Below, one piece after another: positions 6,480-15,795 of a stretch of 48,308 nucleotides of DNA. Source of the DNA: an uncultured Prevotellaceae bacterium. Its GTDB lineage: Bacteria > Bacteroidota > Bacteroidia > Bacteroidales > Bacteroidaceae. Both the position numbers and the translations under genes were made by a program. The DNA lies in contig OMWC01000026.1 in NCBI GenBank assembly GCA_900314655.1, positions 1-48,308 on the forward strand. The letters run 5' to 3'. Below the pieces are notes generated by a model. It did not search any database, had not been told where the DNA came from, and saw only the letters and a list, made by a program, of their open reading frames with translations. How positions within the stretch are numbered: the stretch's first letter is position 1; each line of letters begins with the position of its first letter.

Positions 6480-8612
6480 ATGGATACAAGAGTTACAATC
6501 ATCAAACAATACCGCAACCGCGAGACGCTGCGGCTGATGGAAACGGAAGACCTGGTGGAAGCCATCCGCTCATGCCAGTATCAGGAAGGGGTGGACGCCA
6601 TGCGCCTCTATTACCCCATCATGAAAGACCATCGAAGCGAAGACGGCACGCTGACCCAGTTCTCCATGCAAGCCAAACAACTGCCACGCATCTGCATTGC
6701 CCTGCAGATGGAAACCGCGAACCAGAGCCGGTTGGTGAGAGGCTACTCGGGACTGGTGCTGCTCGAAGTGAACAACCTGCCGGGCATCGAAGAGGCCGAG
6801 GCCGTGCGCCGCGGGGCTGCCGAGATGCCGCAGACGCTGATGGCCTTCGTGGGTGCCGAGGGACAGTCGGTGAAGATTGTCTGCCGGGGAGAACTGTTTC
6901 CCAACGAGGGTGGCGGACTTCCTCGGGATGAGAAGAGCACGCGCGACTTCCACCAGAACCTTTATGAGCGCGCCCGTCTGATTTACAACGGACAGTTGGG
7001 CGTGACCATCGAGAAGTTGGATCCGATGCCCGAGCGCATCTGCTATATGACCGCCGACCCGAAAGTGGCCTATAACCCGCTGGCCACCCCCATCTATGCA
7101 CGCGCCGAACCCGTGACGAGCACCAACCTTCACGCCCTGAGCGACCCATACGAATACGAGATGAAGACGGAGAGCATCGTATCGGTGAGGACGGCCTACG
7201 AGTTTAATCTCTCGAAGGCGATGGACGATGCCGAGGGCATTGCCGACCAGGACGAACAGCGCCACGTGGTGCTGACGCGGCTGGCCGAATACTGTCAGCA
7301 GACGGGCATCCCGATGGCACTGGCGCGCCAGATGGCCAAATCGCGCTCATGGCTCAACAGCGACCCATTGTTGGTGGACAAAGTGTTCGAAAACGCCTAC
7401 CGACAAGAGCAGAGCAAACACTACAAAGCGCGCAAACACCTGCCGCTGACGGGCCAGATAACGGCAGAAACGCTACTGACGATGAAAGTCAACCTCTTCC
7501 TGAATGTCAACTACGACCTGCGCAAGAATGTGATGCGCGGCGTGGCCGAATACCGCGAGCGCAAGGGTCTGGGCTTCAGTTACCAGGACCTGACCGAGGA
7601 GGCCCGCAACAGCATCACCATGCGCGCCCACGAACATGGCATCAAATGCTGGGACAAGGACATCCGGCGCTACGTGAACTCGAACGACATCAGGCTCTAC
7701 GACCCTATCAACGAATACCTGGAGCGCCTGACCTTCTGGGACGGCGAAGACCGCGTGACGCCGCTGGCAGAGCGCATACCAACGGACTGGGCCGAATGGC
7801 CACACCTGTTCCACATCTGGATGCGCTCGATGGTGGCCATGTGGTTAGGCAAAGGCCAACTGACGGGCAATGCCCTCGTGCCCCTGCTGATAGGCCGCCA
7901 GGGCTGTGGCAAGACCAGTTTCTGCCGACTGCTGCTGCCACCTGAACTGATGAACTACTACAACGACCGCATCAACTTCAAGAACGAGTCGGACCTGAAC
8001 CTCGGCCTCACCTCGTTTGCGCTCATCAATCTCGACGAGTTCGACAAGATTACCCAGCGGCAGCAGATTGTGCTGAAGTATCTCGTCTCGACCACCGACC
8101 TGAACTACCGTCCGCCCTACGGCAAGGCCTATCAGAGCCACCGCCGCTACGCCTCGTTCATCGGCACCACCAACGAGCAGATGCCCCTCACCGACCCCAC
8201 CGGCGCACGCCGATTCATCTGCGTGAACATCGACGGCGACATCGACTTCCAGCCCCCCATCTATCACGACCAACTGTATGCCCAGCTGCGCCATGAGATA
8301 GACGAGGGCGAGCGCTACTGGCTGACCAAGGAAGAGGAGCGACTGCTGATGGAGCACAATCTGCAATACCAGCAGCTGAACGGCCTGGGCGAAATGCTGC
8401 TGGCGGTCATCCAGAGACCACGAAAGGGCGAAGAGGGCCAGTGGGTTTCGCTGAAAGAAATATCCGCCCTGATGAAGAGCCACTTCAGGGGCTATCGTGA
8501 GGATGAGGCCTCATTCAGAAAAATCGGGCGCTTCATGAACCGTGCGGAGTATCGTTTCGAGAGTCGTCGCACAAGTAGCGGCATGCAGTACTGGGTGAAA
8601 TTAAGGGAATGA
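6480..8612 (+). CDS. BT4734/VapE-type primase-helicase protein
   Basis: 710 residues. The N-terminal third (about 50-210) resembles the BT4734/BF3469-like domain that precedes VapE in Bacteroidetes (SGLVLLEVNNLPG, then PQTLMAFVGAEGQSVKIV), probably a primase-like module. The C-terminal half is a virulence-associated E helicase domain with Walker A GRQGCGKTS (Lys478), Walker B LINLDEFD (Asp519), an IGTTNEQ sensor and GARRF. Such proteins are known from phage-inducible satellites and integrative elements, and also sit beside capsule loci in Bacteroides. Here it is alone: no integrase, HU-like or amidase gene is next to it. The start was chosen from the promoter. GC is higher than in cas9, so the two neighbours probably have different histories. 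The arrays upstream may be its substrate or operator. Confidence 0.85.
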   Translation: MDTRVTIIKQYRNRETLRLMETEDLVEAIRSCQYQEGVDAMRLYYPIMKDHRSEDGTLTQFSMQAKQLPRICIALQMETANQSRLVRGYSGLVLLEVNNLPGIEEAEAVRRGAAEMPQTLMAFVGAEGQSVKIVCRGELFPNEGGGLPRDEKSTRDFHQNLYERARLIYNGQLGVTIEKLDPMPERICYMTADPKVAYNPLATPIYARAEPVTSTNLHALSDPYEYEMKTESIVSVRTAYEFNLSKAMDDAEGIADQDEQRHVVLTRLAEYCQQTGIPMALARQMAKSRSWLNSDPLLVDKVFENAYRQEQSKHYKARKHLPLTGQITAETLLTMKVNLFLNVNYDLRKNVMRGVAEYRERKGLGFSYQDLTEEARNSITMRAHEHGIKCWDKDIRRYVNSNDIRLYDPINEYLERLTFWDGEDRVTPLAERIPTDWAEWPHLFHIWMRSMVAMWLGKGQLTGNALVPLLIGRQGCGKTSFCRLLLPPELMNYYNDRINFKNESDLNLGLTSFALINLDEFDKITQRQQIVLKYLVSTTDLNYRPPYGKAYQSHRRYASFIGTTNEQMPLTDPTGARRFICVNIDGDIDFQPPIYHDQLYAQLRHEIDEGERYWLTKEEERLLMEHNLQYQQLNGLGEMLLAVIQRPRKGEEGQWVSLKEISALMKSHFRGYREDEASFRKIGRFMNRAEYRFESRRTSSGMQYWVKLRE

Positions 8613-8666
8613 ATGATCGGAAAAGTGTCCATTTTGCGAAGTAAAAGCACAATAAAAGACAGAATA

Positions 8667-8699
8667 TTTCGGTTATTTGATATATAATATGTACCTTTG
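8667..8699 (+). promoter_or_regulatory. Promoter of the glycan operon
   Basis: TACCTTTG (8692-8699) is a good -7 element, with a weak -33 TTTC (8667-8670) at 21 bases. The first ATG is 39 bases downstream. Confidence 0.55.
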
Positions 8700-8738
8700 T
8701 ACGCTTGTTTCAAAAAGACAGGCGTTAAAGTAAGTAGA

Positions 8739-9761
8739 ATGAGCGTTCGTAAAGTATCCATCATCTGCCCAACATATAAAGAGGAGAAATTCATCAGCGG
8801 GTGCATCCGTTCCATCGAGTCGCAAGACTATCCGAAAGAGGATCTGGAAGTGTTCTTCGTTGACGGAATGAGCCCTGACCGCACTCGTGAGATTATTCAG
8901 GAGGCGGCCGGCAGGATGACATACATTCATCTTCTAGACAACCCCCATCGAACGGTGCCCTACGCGTTGAACATAGGCATCAGGGAGGCTACGGGCGAAG
9001 TGATTGTCCGCATTGACGGCCATTGCACCTATCCGGATAACTATGTATCGGCTTTGGTCAGACAGCTCTATGAACTGGAGGCCGACAATGTGGGAGGCGT
9101 ATGGAACACGTTGCCCGCCCGTGACACAGCAGTCTGCCAGGCGGTGGCCATCGTTTCGAGCCATCCCTTCGGCGTGGGGGGCTCACAGCATAAAATAGGT
9201 GCCGACCACGTGATGGAGACCGACACCGTGCCCTTCGGATGCTACAGGCGCGATGTGTTCTCCAGAATCGGACTCTTCGACGAGGAACTGACGCGCAACC
9301 AAGACGACGAATTCAACGGACGACTGCTGAAGGCTGGAGGAAAGATTTACCTCATCCCAGATGTTGTCATCAACTATACGGCACGCGACTCTTTTGCCAA
9401 GATGCGGAAGATGTATTACCAATACGGACTTTTCAAGCCATTGGTCAACAAGAAGTTAGGAGCACCGGCCACGCTGCGCCAGTTTGTTCCGGTGCTTTTC
9501 CTGCTGGGCATCGTGCTGGGAGCCGTTGTGTGCGTCTTCTCGCCCACGTTCAGATGGGTCTATGCGGCATTGGCCTGCCTGTACGTGCTGATATGCTTCT
9601 CCATCGGCATCAAGAAAGCCGTCGGGCACCAGAGGCCTTTGCTGGCTATCCTTATTCCCTACGCGTTTTTCAACACCCACGTCAGCTACGGCTGGGGCTA
9701 TCTGTGCGGCATCTTCAAGATACTGTTCAAGCAGCCATTCAATGTGAAATCAAATAGATAG
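8739..9761 (+). CDS. Family 2 glycosyltransferase, ExoA-like
   Basis: 340-residue inverting GT-A glycosyltransferase. The N-terminal nucleotide-binding strand SIICPTYKEEKFI, the VFFVDGMSPD segment and the acidic VRIDGHCTYP motif (a DXD-type metal site) are present, followed by a QDDEFNGRL acceptor/base region. The C-terminal 90 residues hold two or three membrane helices (FVPVLFLLGIVLGAVVCVF and WVYAALACLYVLICF), as in succinoglycan ExoA-type enzymes acting on undecaprenyl-linked sugars at the inner membrane. It opens a six-gene cluster. The ATG at 8739 was preferred over the TTG at 8697, which lies in the promoter. Confidence 0.88.
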   Translation: MSVRKVSIICPTYKEEKFISGCIRSIESQDYPKEDLEVFFVDGMSPDRTREIIQEAAGRMTYIHLLDNPHRTVPYALNIGIREATGEVIVRIDGHCTYPDNYVSALVRQLYELEADNVGGVWNTLPARDTAVCQAVAIVSSHPFGVGGSQHKIGADHVMETDTVPFGCYRRDVFSRIGLFDEELTRNQDDEFNGRLLKAGGKIYLIPDVVINYTARDSFAKMRKMYYQYGLFKPLVNKKLGAPATLRQFVPVLFLLGIVLGAVVCVFSPTFRWVYAALACLYVLICFSIGIKKAVGHQRPLLAILIPYAFFNTHVSYGWGYLCGIFKILFKQPFNVKSNR

Positions 9762-9762
9762 G

Positions 9763-9795
9763 AGCCCACCCCTGCCCCTCCCAAAGGGAGGGGAA
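9763..9795. repeat. GC-rich dispersed palindromic element
   Basis: A CCCCTCCCAAAGGGAGGGG hairpin sits between the GT2 and aminotransferase genes. Similar C-run/G-run elements occur at 21231-21260 and 31783-31822, and inside mfd at 40043-40080 and 40205-40260. Confidence 0.6.
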
Positions 9796-9843
9796 CACTA
9801 AACTCCATATCAACTCTCGAATTATGAATTAAACATTTACAAT

Positions 9844-11040
9844 ATGAAAATACCATTTTCTCCACCAGATATTACCGAACAGGAAGCCGACGAGGTACGC
9901 GACGCGCTGCTGTCGGGATGGATTACAACAGGGCCACGCACCAAACAACTGGAACGTGAGATTGCTGAGTTCTGTGAGACGGAACGTGCAGTATGCCTCA
10001 GTTCAGCAACGGCCTGCCTGGAGTCGGTGCTGAGGATTCTCGGTATCGGCGAAGGCGACGAGGTGATTACTTCGGCCTATACTTACACGGCTTCGGCCAG
10101 CGTGGTCTGCCATGTGGGTGCCCGGCTGGTATTGGTTGATACACAGCCCGGTTCCTACGAAATGGACTACGAGAAGATGGCCGATGCCATTACGGAGCGC
10201 ACCAAGGTGGTGATTCCCGTTGATCTTGCTGGTATCCCCTGCAATTACGACGAGATTTTCAGAATCGTAGAGAGCAAGAAGCATCTCTTCCATCCGCGCA
10301 ACGACATTCAGAAGGCTTTTGGCCGTGTCATCGTTTCTGCTGATGCAGCCCATGCCTTCGGGGCTACGTGGCACGGCAGGAAAGTTGGATCGGTGGCCGA
10401 TTTCACGTCGTTCAGCTTCCATGCCGTGAAAAACTTCACCACGGCGGAAGGCGGGGCGCTGACCTGGCGCAGCCGCGAAGGTATCGACAACGAGCAGCTT
10501 TACCACGAATTCCAACTGCTCTCCCTCCACGGACAGAGCAAGGATGCGCTGGCCAAGACACAGTTGGGCGCATGGGAATACGACATCGTGTCGCCGGCCT
10601 ACAAATGTAACATGACCGACGTGATGGCGGCTATCGGACTGGTGCAGATGAAGCGCTATCCTGGGCTGCTGGCCCGCCGTAGGCAACTGATTGAAACTTA
10701 CAACGAAGTCCTGAAAGACTGTAACGTGGCTTTGCTGGATCATTTCAACGCGGAGCACGTTTCTTCGGGACATCTCTATCTTGTCAGGCTCCTCGGCCGC
10801 GACTCCGCTTTCCGCAATGAAGTCATCACGGAGATGGCCCGCCGCGAGATTGCCTGCAACGTGCACTACAAGCCACTGCCCATGATGACTGCCTATAAGG
10901 CTCTGGGCTTCGACATCAAGGACTATCCCAACGCCTACCATCAGTTTGAGAACGAGGTGACACTGCCCCTGCATACGCGCCTTACAGACGAACAAGTGGC
11001 ATTCATGCTCAGCAACTTCAAGGAAATCATCTGCCTATGA
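9844..11040 (+). CDS. DegT/DnrJ/EryC1/StrS sugar aminotransferase (PglE-like)
   Basis: 398-residue PLP-dependent enzyme that would aminate a nucleotide-linked keto sugar. Family signatures include PFSPPDITEQEADEV at the N terminus, SGWITTGPRTKQLE, TSAYTYTASASV, the SADAAHAFGA aspartate and the PLP lysine in SFHAVKNFTTAEGG (Lys196). It overlaps the next gene, a minimal phosphoglycosyltransferase, by four bases (ATGA), so the two are translationally coupled. With the 4,6-dehydratase two genes on, it is consistent with a UDP-4-amino-sugar (bacillosamine-like) branch, an inference because no acetyltransferase gene is seen. The substrate is not determinable from sequence. Confidence 0.9.
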   Translation: MKIPFSPPDITEQEADEVRDALLSGWITTGPRTKQLEREIAEFCETERAVCLSSATACLESVLRILGIGEGDEVITSAYTYTASASVVCHVGARLVLVDTQPGSYEMDYEKMADAITERTKVVIPVDLAGIPCNYDEIFRIVESKKHLFHPRNDIQKAFGRVIVSADAAHAFGATWHGRKVGSVADFTSFSFHAVKNFTTAEGGALTWRSREGIDNEQLYHEFQLLSLHGQSKDALAKTQLGAWEYDIVSPAYKCNMTDVMAAIGLVQMKRYPGLLARRRQLIETYNEVLKDCNVALLDHFNAEHVSSGHLYLVRLLGRDSAFRNEVITEMARREIACNVHYKPLPMMTAYKALGFDIKDYPNAYHQFENEVTLPLHTRLTDEQVAFMLSNFKEIICL

Positions 11041-11624
11041 TCAGACTCTGCGACATCGTGTTCTCGGCCATCGGTCTGCTGTTGCTCTCGCCGCTTTTCC
11101 TTATCGTTTACATTTTAATAAGGTGTGAGAGCAAGGGCGGTGGATTCTATTGCCAGCAGCGTGTGGGCAAGGACGGACGGATGTTCGGCCTCTACAAATT
11201 CCGCTCCATGCGCACAGGTTCCGACCAGAAGGGGCTCATCACCGTGGGAGGCCACGACTCGCGCATCACCCGCATGGGCTATTTCATCCGGAAGTACAAG
11301 ATTGACGAACTTCCGCAGCTTTGGAATGTATTGAAGGGCGACATGAGCCTGGTGGGTCCGCGACCAGAGGTAAAGAAATACGTGGATCTCTACACGGCAG
11401 AACAACGCCGCGTACTCAGCGTCAGACCTGGCATCACCGACTATGCCTCCATAGAATATGTAGATGAAAACGAGATCCTTGGGAAAGCCGACGATCCCGA
11501 CCGGGTGTATGTGGAAGAAATCATGCCAGCCAAGATCAGACTGAACATGCGCTACATAGAAAACAGGAACCTAAAAGAGTATTTCAAGATAATTGGCCTA
11601 ACTTTCAAGAATATCTTGCGCTAA
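11037..11624 (+). CDS. Minimal monotopic phosphoglycosyltransferase (PglC/WcaJ family)
   Basis: 195-residue bacterial sugar transferase that transfers a sugar-1-phosphate from a nucleotide sugar to undecaprenyl phosphate, the first committed step of a glycan repeat. It has the single re-entrant N-terminal helix ([21 protein letters not shown]), the basic [19 protein letters not shown] segment, the catalytic Asp-Glu pair in [10 protein letters not shown] and the [11 protein letters not shown] loop. It lacks the extra four-helix domain of WbaP/WcaJ, so it is the small PglC form. It is coupled to the upstream aminotransferase by ATGA overlap. Confidence 0.92.
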   Translation: MIRLCDIVFSAIGLLLLSPLFLIVYILIRCESKGGGFYCQQRVGKDGRMFGLYKFRSMRTGSDQKGLITVGGHDSRITRMGYFIRKYKIDELPQLWNVLKGDMSLVGPRPEVKKYVDLYTAEQRRVLSVRPGITDYASIEYVDENEILGKADDPDRVYVEEIMPAKIRLNMRYIENRNLKEYFKIIGLTFKNILR

Positions 11625-11667
11625 AATACAATAAAACGATGAATCCTTCGTATTATAAATACGAGAT

Positions 11668-13599
11668 ATGAGAAAAATACTAGGAAAGATATCAAGCTGG
11701 TACTTCACGAAGGACGCGCTCCCCTATTGGTGTGTGCTGCTCTTCGATTGCCTGGTGGTGATAGGGTGCGGATTATTCTGCTACATCATCGACCATGGTG
11801 CTACGACGGCATCCGACAACTTCATGCCGCTGATGGGAACACTCGTGTTCTACCTGCTTTTCTACCTCATCGGCTTCCGCGCCTTCCATACCTATTCGGG
11901 CGTGATGCGCTACACCTCGTTTGCCGACATCCACCGCGTGGCCTTTGCCAACCTGATAGGCGTAGGCCTGATAGCATTCCTCAGACAGTTCTTCAACTTC
12001 GACCAGTGGTTCGTGCCCATCCGCATGCGCGAGCTGGCTCTCACTTTCGTGCTGGCAACGGTCATCATGTGGTCGGTGCGCATGATCGTGAAATACATGT
12101 ACGAATACTACAAGACCGACCAGGATGCCCGAGGCGTGTTTATCTACGGCGTGAAGACTGGCGGACTGAGCATTGCCCGCGCCCTCTCGTCACCCAACAA
12201 CACCACGTTCAAGCTGAAAGGATTCATCAGCGATGCCGACGACATGATCGGCAAGCGGCTGATGGGCGTGAAGGTGTATGAGAACAACAAGAAGATTATC
12301 CGACAGATGGAGCTGGAGAACGCCAATACGCTCTTCGTGTCGCCGCTGAAACAGGAGGAATTCGTGAAGAATCCCGAGATGGTGGACCTGCTCATCGAGA
12401 ACGGCATCGCCATCTATACCATGAACACCACCATGGAATGGGACGGCAAGAGCGATATCTCCACGGCCCAACTCAGGGAGATTGAAATCGAGGACCTGCT
12501 GCCCCGCGACGAGATAGAGATTGACCTCACGGCCATCGAGGCACTGCTCAAGGACAAGAGCATCCTGATAACCGGTTCGGCGGGTAGCATCGGCAGCGAG
12601 ATCGTGAAGCAGATTGCCAAGTTCGGACCTCACCAGTTGGTACTGATAGACCAGGCAGAGACACCGCAGCACGACTGTCGCCTGATGATGGCCAGCCAGT
12701 TCCCGGAAATCAAGGCCGATACCATCGTGGCCTCCATCTGCAACAAGCGCCACATGGAAGCCATCTTCCGGAAATACCGTCCCGACTACGTGTTCCACGC
12801 CGCCGCCTACAAGCATGTGCCGATGATGGAGGACAATCCCTGCGAGAGCATTCAGAACAACGTGGAAGGCACGAAGATCATGGCCGACCTGGCCGTGAAA
12901 TACGACGTGAAGAAGTTCGTGATGATAAGCACCGACAAGGCCGTGAATCCGACGAACGTGATGGGCTGTTCGAAACGCATCTGCGAAATCTATGTGCAGA
13001 GTCTCGACAAGGCCATCAAGGAAGGACGCCATGAGGGACAGACGCAGTTTGTGACCACTCGCTTCGGCAACGTGCTCGGCTCCAGCGGTTCGGTGATTCC
13101 CCTTTTCCGCGAACAGATCAAGAACGGCGGGCCCGTCACGGTGACCCATCCCGACATCATCCGCTACTTCATGCTCATCCCGGAAGCATGCAAGCTGGTG
13201 CTCGAAGCCGGCACGATGGGCAAGGGCGGAGAGATATTCATATTCGACATGGGAGCTCCCGTGAAGATTGCCGATCTGGCCAAGCGCATGATCAAGCTCA
13301 GCGGTGCGAAGAACATCGAGATTAAATACACCGGCCTGCGTGACGGCGAGAAACTCTACGAAGAAGTGCTCAACGACGAGGAAATCACCGTTCCCACCGG
13401 ACACGAGAAAATCAAGGTGGCCAAGGTGAGAGAGTATGATTTCGAAGAAGTGAAGCAACAGATTGACCAGCTCATCAGCGACTCTTATCTCTACGACGAC
13501 ATGGCCACCGTGGCAGGCATGAAGCAGATTGTGCCCGAATATGTGAGCAACCATTCCATCTACGAGCAGTTGGATAAACAGACAGACTCCCCAGCATGA
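11668..13599 (+). CDS. Membrane nucleoside-diphosphate-sugar 4,6-dehydratase (PglF/WbpM/CapD family)
   Basis: 643 residues. The N-terminal 140 residues carry four membrane helices, then a Rossmann-like CoA-binding/linker domain, then an extended SDR domain starting at ILITGSAGSIGSEI (GxxGxxG NAD site). The catalytic region STDKAVNPTNVMGCSKRICE has Met where classical SDRs have Tyr, as is normal for PglF, WbpM and FlaA1. Expected reaction: NAD-dependent conversion of UDP-GlcNAc to the 4-keto-6-deoxy sugar at the inner membrane, feeding the cluster's aminotransferases. It overlaps the next gene by ATGA. Confidence 0.92.
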   Translation: MRKILGKISSWYFTKDALPYWCVLLFDCLVVIGCGLFCYIIDHGATTASDNFMPLMGTLVFYLLFYLIGFRAFHTYSGVMRYTSFADIHRVAFANLIGVGLIAFLRQFFNFDQWFVPIRMRELALTFVLATVIMWSVRMIVKYMYEYYKTDQDARGVFIYGVKTGGLSIARALSSPNNTTFKLKGFISDADDMIGKRLMGVKVYENNKKIIRQMELENANTLFVSPLKQEEFVKNPEMVDLLIENGIAIYTMNTTMEWDGKSDISTAQLREIEIEDLLPRDEIEIDLTAIEALLKDKSILITGSAGSIGSEIVKQIAKFGPHQLVLIDQAETPQHDCRLMMASQFPEIKADTIVASICNKRHMEAIFRKYRPDYVFHAAAYKHVPMMEDNPCESIQNNVEGTKIMADLAVKYDVKKFVMISTDKAVNPTNVMGCSKRICEIYVQSLDKAIKEGRHEGQTQFVTTRFGNVLGSSGSVIPLFREQIKNGGPVTVTHPDIIRYFMLIPEACKLVLEAGTMGKGGEIFIFDMGAPVKIADLAKRMIKLSGAKNIEIKYTGLRDGEKLYEEVLNDEEITVPTGHEKIKVAKVREYDFEEVKQQIDQLISDSYLYDDMATVAGMKQIVPEYVSNHSIYEQLDKQTDSPA

Positions 13600-14189
13600 A
13601 AAAGATAACCGACCACATGAAACGGCTCATTGACTGCGTGCTGGCTGCCGTCTGCCTGATAGTGTTCTCTCCACTGTTTCTCTATTGCTATATAGCCATC
13701 AAGCGAGAAGACGGCGGGCCCGTCATCTACAAGCAGGCACGCATCGGATACCATGGGAAACCTTTCTATATCTACAAGTTCCGCAGCATGCACACCGATG
13801 CCGAGGAAGACGGCTATCATCTCTTCACAGGGGATGAAGACGAGCGACTCACCCGCATCGGAAAGAAACTGCGCGACCACCATCTGGACGAATTGCCACA
13901 ACTGTGGAATGTGCTCATCGGCGACATGGCTTTCATCGGTCCTCGACCTGAGCGTCCCTACTATATCCGCCAGATTATGGAGATAGACCCGCGCTACGAA
14001 CAGCTCTACAAAATCCGTCCGGGCGTCACTTCATACGCCACGCTCTACAATGGCTATACGGACACGATGGAGAAGATGCTCCGCCGGCTGGAACTCGATC
14101 TCTATTACTTGGAGCACCGCTCTTTGCGCATGGATTTCCAAATTCTCTTCAAGACTTTCACTAGTATTGTTTTTGGCAAGAAGTTCTGA
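13596..14189 (+). CDS. Second minimal phosphoglycosyltransferase
   Basis: 197 residues with the same architecture as the gene at 11037: N-terminal helix CVLAAVCLIVFSPLFLYCYIA, IYKQARIGYHGKPFYIYKF, the Asp-Glu pair in [10 protein letters not shown], and GDMAFIGPRPERP. The two differ substantially, so this is not a recent duplication. Two initiating transferases in one operon suggest two different lipid-linked primers or a branch switch. A second ATG 21 bases downstream (13617) could also be the start; the ATGA overlap with the dehydratase favours 13596. Confidence 0.9.
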   Translation: MKKITDHMKRLIDCVLAAVCLIVFSPLFLYCYIAIKREDGGPVIYKQARIGYHGKPFYIYKFRSMHTDAEEDGYHLFTGDEDERLTRIGKKLRDHHLDELPQLWNVLIGDMAFIGPRPERPYYIRQIMEIDPRYEQLYKIRPGVTSYATLYNGYTDTMEKMLRRLELDLYYLEHRSLRMDFQILFKTFTSIVFGKKF

Positions 14190-14192
14190 GTG

Positions 14193-15299
14193 ATGATAAA
14201 GTTTCTGGACTTACAACGGGTGACAGCCCTGCACGGCAACGAGCTACAGGAGGCTGCCAAGCAGGTGATAGAAAGCGGATGGTATCTGCAGGGGGAAGCC
14301 ACAAAGCGTTTCGAACAGCATTATGCGGAATATATCGGAACGGATTGCTGCGTGGGAGTGGCCAACGGACTGGATGCATTAAGGCTCATCCTGCTTGGAT
14401 ATAAGGAAATGGGCATCATGAAAGATGGTGACGAAATCATTGTGCCAGCCAACACTTTTATCGCAACCATCCTTGCCATTACGGGAAACAATCTTGTTCC
14501 CATATTGGTTGAGCCTACTTGGGAGAATCTTGAGATAGATATCAATAAGGTGGAAGAAGCCATTACGCCCAAAACGCGGGGTGTAATGACTGTCCATCTG
14601 TACGGTCGTATCGCCTACAATGAACGGCTCAAGACCATCTGCCAAAAACACGGGTTGAAGCTGATGGAAGACTGTGCCCAAAGCCACGGATGCACATGGA
14701 AGGGCATCAGGACAGGTGCGCTGGGCGATGCTGCTGCCCACTCTTTCTATCCTGGCAAGAACCTGGGAGCCTTCGGCGATGCCGGAGCTGTGACGACCAA
14801 CGACCATGAGCTGGCCAGCATCATCCGTGCACTGGCAAATTATGGCAGTACGAAGAAATATGTCTTCAAATATGCAGGCATCAACAGCCGCATTTCGGAA
14901 ATGGACGCTGCCATACTGGACGTGAAACTGAAATATCTGGACGAAGACAACAAAAACCGTCAAAGGCTGGCAGCTTTCTATTATGACAACATCAAGAATC
15001 CGCTCATTACGCTCCCTGCCAGACTTGACGATCTGAACAACGTGTATCATCTGTTTCCTGTCTTTTGCAGATTCAGAGACCAGCTACAGGCTTTTCTTGC
15101 GGAACAAGGCGTACAGACACTCATCCACTACCCCATTCCACCGCACAAACAGGAATGCTACCAAGAATGGAACTCGCTGCAGCTGCCCATCACCGAACGC
15201 ATCTGCCAAGAAGAACTGAGCCTCCCCGTCAGTCAGGCCATGACGCTGGAGGAGGCTGCATTAGTGGTGAAGGCCGTAAATGCCTTTACAGCTTTTTAA
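14193..15299 (+). CDS. FdtB/QdtB-like 3-keto-sugar aminotransferase (DegT family)
   Basis: 368 residues. MIKFLDLQRV at the N terminus, VANGLDALRLIL, VPANTFIAT, LMEDCAQSHG and the PLP lysine in HSFYPGKNLGAFGDAG (Lys189) are the signature of the branch that forms dTDP-3-amino-3,6-dideoxyhexoses. No rmlA/rmlB or 3,4-ketoisomerase gene is nearby, so the substrate must come from elsewhere, or the enzyme acts on the product of the local dehydratase. A GTG directly precedes the ATG in frame; I used the ATG. Its 3' end overlaps the convergent lipoprotein gene by 14 bases. Confidence 0.88.
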   Translation: MIKFLDLQRVTALHGNELQEAAKQVIESGWYLQGEATKRFEQHYAEYIGTDCCVGVANGLDALRLILLGYKEMGIMKDGDEIIVPANTFIATILAITGNNLVPILVEPTWENLEIDINKVEEAITPKTRGVMTVHLYGRIAYNERLKTICQKHGLKLMEDCAQSHGCTWKGIRTGALGDAAAHSFYPGKNLGAFGDAGAVTTNDHELASIIRALANYGSTKKYVFKYAGINSRISEMDAAILDVKLKYLDEDNKNRQRLAAFYYDNIKNPLITLPARLDDLNNVYHLFPVFCRFRDQLQAFLAEQGVQTLIHYPIPPHKQECYQEWNSLQLPITERICQEELSLPVSQAMTLEEAALVVKAVNAFTAF

Positions 15300-15795
15300 A
15301 ATGCAATCGGAGCGTACCGTTTCGGAGCGTCATCCGTGAACTTGAAAGTTTTTCCACCGCGAAGGTTTCTTCCAAAGCATTGAGTCCGTAGGGAGCAATC
15401 GCTTTCACATTCTCCTCAGTAAGCATCTCATTACCATCCGTTCGGTTGTATCTGCATGGTTTGGTCACCTTCAGCTGACCATCAGAATGGTCGAAGCGGG
15501 CCATATAGATAAGGCCAAGATTCGTATGGTCGCTCAGTTCCAGAAGATTCACCTGAAACGACCAGAAAAGGAGATCTTCCGAAGTGTCCTTCACTCCGCC
15601 GGTCTGCAAGGTGTCAACCTCTACCAAATGCCAGAAGCCGTCAAGGTTCCCGTTATGGGAAGTCTCGATTTCGCAACTCGTGAAGGAGAAAATGAGAAGT
15701 TGGGAAATTGAGAAAATGAGAAAATGAGAAAATGAGAACCTACGGTTACTGACCGAAGGAAGAAGCAATTTGGGGATTTTATTGTTTATCTTCAT
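15286..15795 (-). CDS. Lipocalin-like lipoprotein of unknown function
   Basis: 169 residues with a lipobox at LIFSFTSC (Cys41), so the mature protein is about 129 residues, starting EIETSHNGNLDGFWHLVEV. The GFWHLVEVDTL start and alternating hydrophobic pattern resemble lipocalin/calycin-like lipoproteins of Bacteroidales. The n-region of the signal is unusually long, and its DNA (15700-15740) is a tandem of GAGAAAATG-like units, so part of the signal is repeat-derived. It is coupled to the upstream wzi gene by ATGA overlap. No specific function can be given. Confidence 0.7.
   Translation of the reverse strand: MKINNKIPKLLLPSVSNRRFSFSHFLIFSISQLLIFSFTSCEIETSHNGNLDGFWHLVEVDTLQTGGVKDTSEDLLFWSFQVNLLELSDHTNLGLIYMARFDHSDGQLKVTKPCRYNRTDGNEMLTEENVKAIAPYGLNALEETFAVEKLSSSRMTLRNGTLRLHFKKL

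Noticed and set aside
6570..7265. Long antisense open frames over the vapE-like gene
   Set aside because: They mirror a gene with clear Walker motifs and show no motif, promoter or start context of their own.
12190..13554. 454-codon open frame antisense to the 4,6-dehydratase gene
   Set aside because: The plus-strand frame is a well-defined dehydratase with all motifs; the antisense frame has no recognisable domain and arises from codon bias in a GC-richer gene.
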